From Diospyros lotus (lineage: Eukaryota; Streptophyta; Magnoliopsida; Ericales; Ebenaceae): a DNA stretch of 64,000 nt. The DNA is taken from contig NC_068347.1 of NCBI RefSeq assembly GCF_014633365.1, positions 26,514,493 to 26,578,492 of the forward strand, written 5' to 3'. The notes below the pieces were generated by a model. It was not told the DNA's origin, searched no databases, and worked only from the letters and a program-made list of their open reading frames with translations. Positions 45,301 to 49,960 of the stretch are shown here, in pieces. How positions within the stretch are numbered: the first letter of the stretch is position 1; the number at the start of each line of letters is the position of its first letter. The position numbers were made by a program, and so were the translations under genes.

Positions 45301-48300
45301 TCCATTCTAAACCCTAGGTAAACCCTAGGAGCGTGACATTGGGTATCAAAGCCTATCAATCATTGGCCGTGATTCTAGCGAATTGTATAGGATGCATCAG
45401 AATCGATCAACATAGGAGGTAGTTCCAAAAGCGATCTAGACCAACAACCCTCCACTGCGGAATTGAGGTTGAGGCGAGAAGGAAGGCGCAGTCAGAAGCA
45501 GATCTTGAACGATTGCTGAACATCAGCAAATGCGATTCTGACCAGGCAATACTCATAGGCTGTTTCTCGGAATTCTGGCAAGCTAACTGATACAGAAACG
45601 ATCGATTCAGGAGGCTGATTCTTATCTTAGGTGATTTTCTGGATGAAACAAGCAGTGAAGATGGATTGGATGAAACAAGCGGAAACTAGGATGGATGGAC
45701 AATCTGGAAAAAGGCTTACGCAGATTCAAGTGGAGGCGAGTTGCTATCGGGGCAGAATGTGCAGCAACAAGAAAAGCAATCAAGGAAGAATGTGATCACA
45801 TCGTTAACTTCACCCACAAGCTGGATGACCTACTAATTTTGATGTCAAAGAAATTCTAGATCAGCCTACCAGTGGAACCTCATTCAAAATCCACTGCTGA
45901 ACCGATTCTAGCAGAGCTGGAATCCTACCTGTTAACTCAGGTTTGCAGCAAGAATCAGATCAGGCAATTCCAGATGCCAAGGCAGTTGCCGGAAAAATCA
46001 ATGTGACACCATTGGGGGAGGTAACTGTTGACAATGAAACGGAGATATATGCCACAGCAATCGGAAAGCCAAAGATGTTGGAAAGGAAATGATTACAGCA
46101 GCCTTAAATTTTGAAGATCTGATATCTATTTCTCTTGAAGGAATAGACAATCCATCATCAGGACTGGAAGACGTCACTGAATTGCCTACACTAGATCAGG
46201 TAACTCAGACTGAAAAATCAGTTAATTGTGAGGAAACCTGCGCCATAATCACACTGAATAACCAATGGAGACTTCAAGTTTGGTTAGAGGTTGAAGGAGG
46301 ATGCTGGCGTTTGGAACAAAATTATCACATTCAAATTCTCCAGCAGTACATTCATGATCTGGAACAGAGGAGGATGCAAAAGGAAAAATTGAAACAAGAT
46401 GAACGGAGGATGGTGGAAGAGTTTTTTTCTGTTTGAAACAAGACTCTTGCTGTTTTTATTGTTCATGTTTCCGTTGGTGAGCTGTAGCGTCAAATCTGGT
46501 CTTAGCTTGATAATATGGTTGAAGTAAAAGAGAAGGAAAAGCAAAAGAAAAGGAAAGTAAGAGAAAAGAACAAGAAAAGGCGAAGGATAAACCAGATAGC
46601 AAAAACAGGAATTGGATAAAGGAACAGCAGCTCAGTGGTAATAAGTTTTTTGGGGAGAAGAAACCTCTCAAGGAGGGGGGATTGTCACAACCCAAGGGTA
46701 TAGAAGTAATTGTTTCATACATGTATTATCTCCATTGTTGTACTTTAGGCTGCTGTAGAGTTGTACCTTCAGTTTACAGCCTAAAAATAGACTAAGGTAG
46801 TTAGAGAATGTATGTTTTTGATGAATGAATCGAATTCTGTTTCCCTCTCAAATTCTCTCTCCCTCTATTTCATCTGAAGTCTCCCCTTTTCTTCTGAATT
46901 CTCCCTCCTTTCTTCTGATTTCTCCCTCCCTATCTATTCTCTCACTCCCAATTTCCTCCATAATTCCATTCTAAACCGTAGGTAAACCCTGGGAGCATGA
47001 CATGTAGCACCACAGCTCAATGCGCTGTCATAGAAGGAGTGGGACAAACCAGTAAACAGACATCCTAACTGTAATATTCACTGTCATCACTTGAAAAAGT
47101 TCTGTGAAAGCATTATTAGGGATGCAGAGCACAGATATGTAGAAATATTGATAGTTCCAGCATCTGAGAGCTGTAACAACTTTTGCTTCTCATAGTGACT
47201 TGTATTGTTATCTTCTTCTTCTTCTTCTTCTTTTTTCCTCCTTTTTCCTTCTTTTGATGCATAAAATGTAGAACTCCAGTAAGCAAAAAATCACCAAGGG
47301 GTTCCTATCCACCTACAAGTATAACAACTAAAGACCAAGTACCATTTAAACAAAAACATTCAAGAAATCCTACAATTTCCAGACAACTCAAAGGTGGATT
47401 AAAACACCCAACAGCCTACCATGCAAAAAATCAATAATCTTACCTAATATCTAACATAGGGGTATTATGCCTCAAAAAAGTGGCAAATTCAAATTCTATA
47501 GAACTAAAACTAAAAGAGCAGTCCCATCAGCACTAGTAACAAAATAAATAGGCAGTAAACATTGAAAACAGAAAGCTGTGCTGTTGACAAATTATAAATT
47601 CATAAGGATAACATGGTAGATTACAATAAATCATCACTTTTCATTTATACGCATTTCATAAATACAGAAGCTGCTAATGAAAATCTTGCACATACAAGAA
47701 CAATCAGAAACCTTAATCTCACTAGGTGGAGTCGGCTATAATGAAAAGCTTGCAGATAAACAAGAAATAAAGATGCAATGAGATTGATTATGTAGCATCA
47801 CTCAAAAGGTTACATATATAATATAAGGTAAAAAACAAAGATCACATACCGCTTTCATAGATAGTCACTGGCAGGTCCTTCTGTGCATGATTGATTGAAG
47901 GATTTAGAAGAACATAAACAGGGCTTTCATTAATATCCATCAACTGTTTCAGAATGGGCACTCATCAAATTTGTTTATAAATGCAAATATCCTCAGCACA
48001 AGGCAGTTTCAATACCCAAACTAATGCTAAAAGAAATACCCAGGAAACATCTAAAGGCACGAGATCATTGGAATATGAAAGTACAAGAGAATGATACACT
48101 TGTAAACAAACACATTTCTTTTTTTGCTTTTTTTTTTCTCAGCCAGCAAACAAGCACATTCCATTTATTAAAATAATCACTTAACTGTTTCTTGCAGAAG
48201 CTTCATTCAGAAATAAAAATATGATTGATATGGAATAATTGGATTCATTGTCTAGGTATCCATCGTAACCATTTAAGCATGCAACCATACAACTTGATGA

Positions 48301-49793
48301 TAACTGTAAACTCAGCAAGGTCTTGACATTCTAGCTGATATATTGTTCATATAAGAATCTTGATCCAACCATTGATCAATTTTTATCTGTTTGCATCCAA
48401 ATCACTGCCAGCTCTACTCCCCTAGTGCAGTGCACACAACAGAAATATAACATCAGACACAGTAGTTATGAGATGGAGAATATATTTAATGTAATTGTGA
48501 TATGATGTGGTATTATGGTCCAATCATGTTTTACCATATGTGAAGATCACGAATACATGACAGTTGGTGGAGATAAACTTTACTATCTTTGTACTACACT
48601 TTAATAACTACAGTTATCTGAGAGAAGGTGTAACCATATTATTGGGGTGGTGCAAGATGAAAGGTTTACAATTCTGTCCATTCAAATTCTGTAATATTTT
48701 GATTGATTGATTTAAATTAACCCTTTTTTAGGATTGCGGGCATAGACCCATTGAAAGGCTGAAACACATTAATCTTTTTGTGTCCTCTTTCTCTTGATTT
48801 GTGAGTGATTTGTTTAATCTAATCCTAACAAGTGGTATTTGAGGTATACATAATTTTTGTTTAACCCGACCACAACAATTACTAGAGATTTGAGAGTGCT
48901 GAGTGTAAATTTGAATAGCAGATAAAAGCATAACAACACATGGATGCATATATCCGTAATACCATGACAGGCCATTGCAATTAAGAAGTACTATGTAAAT
49001 CTGTAATGGCTCAGCATATGCTAGCATGCTTTAAGTTCAAGTGAGGATCAGAACTTACAGCTTTATGTATATGCATATCTGATTCTTGGGCTTCACTCCC
49101 AGTAGAGTACCATCCCAGTATATAGAAGTGGGGAAACACTTTCTTGTCTGCTCCAAATATTAACAGTATAAGTTCCAATTTCGAAGCAAACCACGGATAG
49201 CAGTATAAGAAATCCCTAGATTTGAAACTATGACTCCTCAGAGAAAATAGTGAAGAAAGGTAAGATGAATGTATTCGCATGTGCATTCTTTTTCGGATAA
49301 TTAAATATTTAATCTGGATTTTGCTTTCTTTATCGTCTTTAATTTCCTTTCCTTTCCAATCAACAAATCCATGTTCCATAGATAGCCACCTACAATTTCA
49401 ATTGCAATGCCAGGAGCAAGCCCTAGAGTCAGCTAAAGACACACATATGCAGGAATAACTAAATCTATAAACGTAAGAACAGGTGGAAAATGAAGTAATA
49501 AGGAACAGACAAAGATCTTGCTTCTTCTCGAGGAAGGCTCGATCGAGCGAGAGCGTGGCCGGGTCGTAAAGGAGCTCGAAACTGTTGAAGATTTCGACCG
49601 TCCGCCCCCTCTGGACGCCGATGACGCAGCCAAAGACCCGAGGCGGGGGCGAGGCGGGGCCTTCGCCGCCGTTGGCGGTGGCGGAGAGAGGCGGCTGCAA
49701 CTGACACTTGACTCTCGTGTAGTGATCGGATATGTTGACGATTACCAGCGGGTGGAGCTTGAACGTCAGCCCGCTGCTTGACGACGACGCCAT
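15238..49793 (-). CDS. CSN6: COP9 signalosome complex subunit 6, nine exons
   Basis: This encodes a non-catalytic MPN-domain subunit of the COP9 signalosome, the nuclear/cytosolic complex that removes NEDD8 from cullin-RING ligases; its catalytic partner is CSN5. The CDS joins, on the minus strand, 49793-49511, 49147-49059, 47943-47850, 44742-44681, 44602-44524, 44393-44301, 43857-43757, 27386-27331 and 15319-15238: 939 bp, 312 aa plus stop, close to the roughly 317 aa of Arabidopsis CSN6. All exon phases agree. The start is [20 protein letters not shown], so an in-frame ATG 42 bp upstream is not needed. The MPN domain covers about residues 10-140 and lacks the JAMM metal motif, as is usual for CSN6; the C-terminal helical region ends GGRATFF. 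Introns are GT-AG except intron 6 (GC-AG). Introns 3, 7 and 8 are filled with transposons. The frame is intact, so it is probably functional. Confidence 0.96.
15320..16066 (-). other. CSN6 intron 8, unique part
   Basis: AT-rich intron sequence between the exon 9 acceptor and the LARD insertion. No gene or element is seen. Confidence 0.7.
16067..16474 (+). repeat. 5' LTR of element B
   Basis: 408 bp, TG...CA, TATA-like GCTATATAAAG near 16182, CT-rich 3' half, ending after two AAACCCTAG words. Confidence 0.9.
16475..17580 (+). other. Leader region of element B
   Basis: About 1.1 kb between the primer site and the first ORF. It is patchworked from short recurring words like the leader of element A. 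Overlapping short open frames on both strands show no domain. Confidence 0.55.
17581..17852 (+). pseudogene. Element B ORF, 5' part, interrupted by hAT
   Basis: The ATG at 17581 opens a frame with [15 protein letters not shown], aligning with SQLQQKNSSFSVG of element A, followed by [10 protein letters not shown], which aligns with REKLQEFA. The frame is cut at 17853 by the hAT element; beyond it (19064-19097) a few matching codons remain before the copia insertion. The product is unknown and the copy is not functional. Confidence 0.65.
17853..19055. mobile_element. hAT-type DNA transposon with GC-rich subterminal repeats
   Basis: The ends CATAGTTCTGAAAGGCGCG and (reverse complement of the right end) CATAGTTATTAAAGGCGCG match at 16 of 19 positions. 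A perfect 8-bp duplication TTCATAAT (17845-17852 and 19056-19063) identifies hAT-superfamily insertion. The outer about 90-150 bp at each end are packed with GGCGC/AGGCGCG words in both orientations, while the core is AT-rich. A segment ACACTACAAGTCCACAATCA recurs at about 18178 and 18387. No transposase frame remains, so it is non-autonomous. Confidence 0.9.
19454..20310 (+). pseudogene. copia gag remnant
   Basis: It follows an ATG at 19454 with an early stop. Later frames show the UBN2-like gag pattern and the zinc knuckle [14 protein letters not shown] (CX2CX4HX4C, about 20268-20310). Stops and frameshifts break it into at least three pieces. Confidence 0.7.
20518..21600 (+). pseudogene. 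copia protease and integrase remnant
   Basis: 20518-21162 is open and contains [14 protein letters not shown] at the protease active site, where the family has Asp-Ser-Gly; the Ser is replaced. The pre-integrase zinc-binding motif follows (YKRLGHPSF...CKQCTLAKQ). After a stop at 21163 the integrase core continues with [13 protein letters not shown] and RTDNG then a stop. Confidence 0.8.
22400..23180 (+). pseudogene. copia reverse transcriptase remnant
   Basis: Frames show the RT beginning with stops, then an open part (22846-23178) with [13 protein letters not shown] (YADD catalytic box) and [20 protein letters not shown]. The copy is broken in at least four places. Confidence 0.8.
23183..23828 (+). 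pseudogene. copia RNase H remnant
   Basis: Open pieces at 23183-23416 and 23493-23828 show [12 protein letters not shown], then [33 protein letters not shown] and [12 protein letters not shown], the usual copia RNase H motifs. It ends just before the 3' LTR. Confidence 0.8.
24159..25932 (+). other. Element B internal region after the copia
   Basis: This is a continuation of element B. The first codons ([20 protein letters not shown]) pair with YFDDYHGSFNKEDFL of element A, showing the same ORF resumed, followed by stops. A short open frame (25060-25293) is acidic and Asn/Thr-rich, like the middle of the element A ORF. Confidence 0.55.
25933..26610 (+). CDS. 225-codon ORF in element B, unknown
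   Basis: The longest uninterrupted frame of element B, lying where element A has the C-terminal part of its ORF. It reads as a normal soluble protein (for example [20 protein letters not shown] and [20 protein letters not shown]), but I recognise no family and see no transposon domain. The upstream frame is closed and the ATG may not be a true start. The last 25 bp run into the 3' LTR. It could be the decayed tail of the element's own ORF or a captured host fragment. Confidence 0.4.
   Translation: MKIATKVKSFVVENKASTTLFVLTPAGQLGFLSPISKDGLMTGIGIATTPSSDALRQLLSEYPRQVHISPLLHLKDIANIFAFENGSWSVWNPLTAAKDVCQPSLISLDGDEILKEVVVTVSQPFGLKPAHIERAVMGKVGENSSLQVSAAHYDQLRVIDFGCVPIEVYMKATTNFLCIQRFSKISPSMLWKRRKKHIGSHGSLAFLGNKKCFKVGGNAKTQGFY
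26586..26994 (+). repeat. 3' LTR of element B
   Basis: 409 bp, starts TGCCAAGACCC (one change from the 5' LTR's TGTCAGGACCC pattern) and ends TACATGACA. Confidence 0.88.
26995..27330 (-). other. CSN6 intron 8, 5' unique part
   Basis: Short intron sequence between element B and the exon 8 donor. It contains an AAT microsatellite (about 27040-27056). No gene. Confidence 0.7.
27331..27386 (-). CDS. CSN6: CSN6 exon 8
   Basis: 56 bp, acceptor TCCTGCAG, donor GTATG. It encodes [18 protein letters not shown]. It is isolated between intron 7 (16.4 kb) and intron 8 (12.0 kb), so gene finders could easily miss it. Confidence 0.94.
27387..28417 (-). other. CSN6 intron 7, unique part
   Basis: AT-rich intron sequence with no supportable gene or element. 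Confidence 0.65.
28418..29716. mobile_element. Long inverted-repeat element in CSN6 intron 7
   Basis: The left arm (about 28418-28770) and right arm (about 29385-29716) are diverged reverse complements. Matching blocks from outside in include ATTTAGTTGATACTAAAT against ATTTAATTAATATTAAAT, CACATTAAAACAT in both, and GGAATTTTGTAAAAATG against GAAATTTTGTAAAAATG. A core of about 600 bp has no ORF. The ends and target duplication are too decayed to assign a superfamily; Mutator-like or foldback are possible. Confidence 0.6.
30146..30218 (+). promoter_or_regulatory. 5S rRNA-like pol III promoter region, 5' LTR of Cassandra
   Basis: Aligns with about the second half of plant 5S rRNA: A box in AAGTTAAGCGTGCTTG, a changed intermediate region, and the C box in ATGGGTGACCCCCTGGGAAG. 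Cassandra 5S regions are known to be transcribable by RNA polymerase III; activity here is not shown. Confidence 0.85.
30586..30658 (+). promoter_or_regulatory. 5S rRNA-like pol III promoter region, 3' LTR of Cassandra
   Basis: Second copy of the same region. The C box has one extra C (GGGTGACCCCCCTGGGAAG), a change from both plant 5S rRNA and the 5' LTR copy. Confidence 0.85.
30828..31089 (-). repeat. 3' LTR of the minus-strand copia
   Basis: 262 bp, TG...CA on both strands, followed on the plus strand by the complement of the purine tract. Confidence 0.88.
31197..32038 (-). pseudogene. copia RT end and RNase H
   Basis: 31457-32038 has [36 protein letters not shown] and [10 protein letters not shown]; 31197-31517 has the RNase H end ([39 protein letters not shown]). 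A frameshift separates the two parts. Confidence 0.82.
31906..32830 (-). pseudogene. copia reverse transcriptase
   Basis: The frame starts with the pre-RT region (MLTRSKAK) and [14 protein letters not shown] stop falls near 32575; then [20 protein letters not shown] and [18 protein letters not shown] carry the catalytic YVDD. A frameshift near 31900 ends the domain. Confidence 0.82.
33000..33952 (-). pseudogene. copia integrase
   Basis: 33581-33952 is open with the zinc-binding HHCC motif (WHAKLGHLS...CDSCKIGK) and core residues ([21 protein letters not shown]). It then continues through a break with QTDNGGEF and [14 protein letters not shown], preceded by a stop, so the DDE core is recognisable but the frame is broken. 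Confidence 0.82.
33971..34480 (-). pseudogene. copia protease region
   Basis: The active-site segment reads [13 protein letters not shown], where Asp-Ser-Gly is expected; Phe replaces Ser, so the protease is inactive. 33971-34297 carries the usual [20 protein letters not shown] block before integrase. Confidence 0.78.
34481..35428 (-). pseudogene. copia gag
   Basis: 34904-35428 is a UBN2-type gag ([33 protein letters not shown]). 34481-34903 carries the Gly/Arg-rich linker and zinc knuckle [14 protein letters not shown]. One stop separates the two. The upstream start near 35616 is also recognisable. Confidence 0.82.
35825..38003 (-). mobile_element. RTE-clade LINE, 5'-truncated, with perfect 15-bp TSD
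   Basis: A 2.2 kb non-LTR retroelement sits between two perfect copies of ATAACGCTAATACAA (35810-35824 and 38004-38018). Its 3' end is the short TTG repeat typical of RTE LINEs. The ORF is uninterrupted apart from 5' truncation within the endonuclease. An intact frame and perfect TSD indicate a recent insertion into an older copia LTR. Confidence 0.93.
35857..38003 (-). CDS. RTE LINE reverse transcriptase ORF, N-terminally truncated
   Basis: About 714 codons without a stop. It opens with the end of the endonuclease/linker ([20 protein letters not shown]). The RT shows [75 protein letters not shown] and the catalytic FADDIVLV. After the RT comes the conserved [17 protein letters not shown] and [17 protein letters not shown] tail, ending HVADPT. 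The endonuclease catalytic residues are missing, so it could not move by itself. The first codons before 38003 belong to the copia LTR. Most LINE copies are 5'-truncated in this way. Confidence 0.92.
38094..39315 (+). pseudogene. Chromovirus integrase and start of chromodomain
   Basis: 38101-38322 is open: [20 protein letters not shown], the zinc-binding HHCC region ending [12 protein letters not shown]. After stops, 38599-38859 gives [20 protein letters not shown] and [19 protein letters not shown], the integrase end. At 39236-39315 the chromodomain begins ([13 protein letters not shown], stop, [13 protein letters not shown]) and is cut by the solo LTR at 39316. It is heavily damaged. Confidence 0.82.
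39316..39723 (+). mobile_element. Solo LTR of the element A/B family
   Basis: A 408-bp LTR, TATCATGACCCCGAGG...CCCTAGGTACACAACA, flanked by CGTCC and AGTCC (a one-base-decayed 5-bp duplication). Its ends and CT-rich 3' half match the LTRs of element B. No internal region is present, so it arose by LTR-LTR recombination. It splits the chromodomain of the chromovirus between WKDRP and NSNAT. Confidence 0.85.
39819..40105 (-). repeat. 3' LTR of element C
   Basis: 287 bp; on the plus strand it starts TGTCACACCTCAAGG and ends GGGGTCATGACA. Confidence 0.9.
40125..42385 (-). pseudogene. Ty3/gypsy GAG of element C, split by hAT
   Basis: The ATG at 42385 opens [14 protein letters not shown], a predicted coiled coil, with an in-frame stop near 42272. 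Then comes a 24-codon tandem repeat (PGDGILP...[11 protein letters not shown], three copies, 41922-42110). The gag core reads [20 protein letters not shown] to [10 protein letters not shown], then a stop. After removal of the hAT and its duplication the frame continues to a zinc knuckle [14 protein letters not shown] (40240-40281) and ends EEQVGIG just before the purine tract. It is damaged by at least two stops. Confidence 0.85.
40492..41405. mobile_element. hAT-type non-autonomous transposon, 914 bp
   Basis: Ends TAGGGGTGT and ACACCCCTA are inverted; a perfect 8-bp duplication GTAGCAAG (40484-40491 and 41406-41413) flanks it. Subterminal regions (about 40500-40660 and 41235-41395) are filled with AACCG/CGGTT words (AAACCGCACCGAACCGC and its reverse). 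The core has a GC-rich stretch that opens several short frames with no transposase similarity. Confidence 0.92.
42678..42994 (-). repeat. 5' LTR of element C
   Basis: 317 bp; the inner end has TA instead of TG (TATCACGCC on the plus strand), a point change. It carries about 30 bp of extra GA-rich sequence relative to the 3' LTR. Confidence 0.88.
43196..43543 (+). repeat. 3' LTR of the chromovirus
   Basis: 348 bp, TGATACGGATATTG...TTCCGCATCA, preceded by a purine tract and followed by a GA microsatellite. 29803-29852 matches its bases from ATTGTAG onward. It lies 213 bp downstream of CSN6 exon 7. Confidence 0.88.
43757..43857 (-). CDS. CSN6: CSN6 exon 7
   Basis: 101 bp, acceptor TTGCAG, donor GTTAGT. 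It encodes [20 protein letters not shown] to FQDDFLM. The following intron 7 (27387-43756) is 16,370 bp, and the chromovirus LTR lies only 213 bp from this exon. Confidence 0.95.
44301..44393 (-). CDS. CSN6: CSN6 exon 6
   Basis: 93 bp, acceptor TTCTCCAG. It encodes [20 protein letters not shown] to AMQK. The donor is GCATGT, not GT: frame and family alignment (AMQKGD across the junction) force the boundary after AAAG. Intron 6 is 443 bp and ends TTGCAG. Confidence 0.93.
44524..44602 (-). CDS. CSN6: CSN6 exon 5
   Basis: 79 bp, acceptor TATAAAG, donor GTCAGA. It encodes [20 protein letters not shown] to SAATQ. Intron 5 is 130 bp. Confidence 0.94.
44681..44742 (-). CDS. CSN6: CSN6 exon 4
   Basis: 62 bp, acceptor ACTATAG, donor GTTTGT. 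It encodes [20 protein letters not shown] plus E. Intron 4 is only 78 bp. Confidence 0.95.
45061..47002 (+). mobile_element. Non-autonomous LTR element D in CSN6 intron 3
   Basis: LTRs of 278 bp (45061-45338) and 320 bp (46683-47002) begin TGTCATGACCC or TGTCACAACCC and end GTGACA or ATGACA. They are flanked by a perfect TGTAG duplication (45056-45060 and 47003-47007). The primer site TTGGGTATCAAAGCC (45339) is a two-base variant of the Met-tRNA site. A purine tract AAGGAGGGGGGA lies at about 46669-46680. The internal region (1.3 kb) has only a broken ORF. It is antisense to CSN6. Confidence 0.92.
45690..46640 (+). pseudogene. Broken ORF of element D, unknown
   Basis: One frame (45690-45950) gives [20 protein letters not shown], stop, and a Pro-containing segment like KKYHYNFP of element A. 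Another frame, 46089-46436, is open ([20 protein letters not shown]; then a Gln/Glu/Arg-rich helix [20 protein letters not shown]). The last frame ends KTGIG, stop, just before the purine tract, the same ending as elements A and C. No known domain. Confidence 0.5.
47003..47849 (-). other. CSN6 intron 3, 5' unique part
   Basis: AT-rich intron sequence with a CTT microsatellite (47213-47231). No gene or element. Confidence 0.7.
47850..47943 (-). CDS. CSN6: CSN6 exon 3
   Basis: 94 bp, acceptor AAACAG, donor GTATG. It encodes [20 protein letters not shown] to VTIYES, the end of the MPN core. Intron 3 (44743-47849, 3107 bp) carries the LTR element at 45061-47002. Confidence 0.95.
49059..49147 (-). 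CDS. CSN6: CSN6 exon 2
   Basis: 89 bp between GGAGCAG and GTAAG. It encodes [17 protein letters not shown] and ends MHIHKA. Intron 2 (47944-49058, 1115 bp) holds no recognisable element. Confidence 0.95.
49511..49793 (-). CDS. CSN6: CSN6 exon 1
   Basis: 283 bp, GC-rich. It encodes the N-terminus and first half of the MPN domain ([20 protein letters not shown]). It ends after FLEKKQDL plus one base, at a weak donor GTCTGT. Intron 1 is 363 bp (49148-49510). Confidence 0.95.
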
Positions 49794-49960
49794 TCTCTCT
49801 CTCTCTCTCCCGTACCGACCGGAATTTCTTCCCACTGTTGGCTTGGTGGGGACTGGGGAGGGTTTCGGCTTCTTTACGCTAAGGCAGCGTTCGCAACTTC
49901 ATAAAATTAGGGGCGATAGGGGTGAGGAAGAATCAAACCGCTTGAATGGGTCGGATTAGA
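49794..49960 (-). promoter_or_regulatory. CSN6 5' UTR and proximal promoter
   Basis: On the minus strand the 14 bp before the ATG are a GA dinucleotide repeat (CT on the plus strand, 49795-49808), a common feature of plant 5' UTRs. The GC content falls sharply beyond 49960. There is no convincing TATA box; the transcription start cannot be placed. Confidence 0.5.

Noticed and set aside
49398..49510. Extension of the CSN6 exon 1 frame past 49511
   Set aside because: The frame continues into intron 1, but family alignment and exon 2 phase require splicing at 49511.
49794..49835. Upstream in-frame ATG of CSN6
   Set aside because: The extra residues are Arg/Glu-rich products of a GA repeat; CSN6 proteins begin at the MASSSS-type Met.
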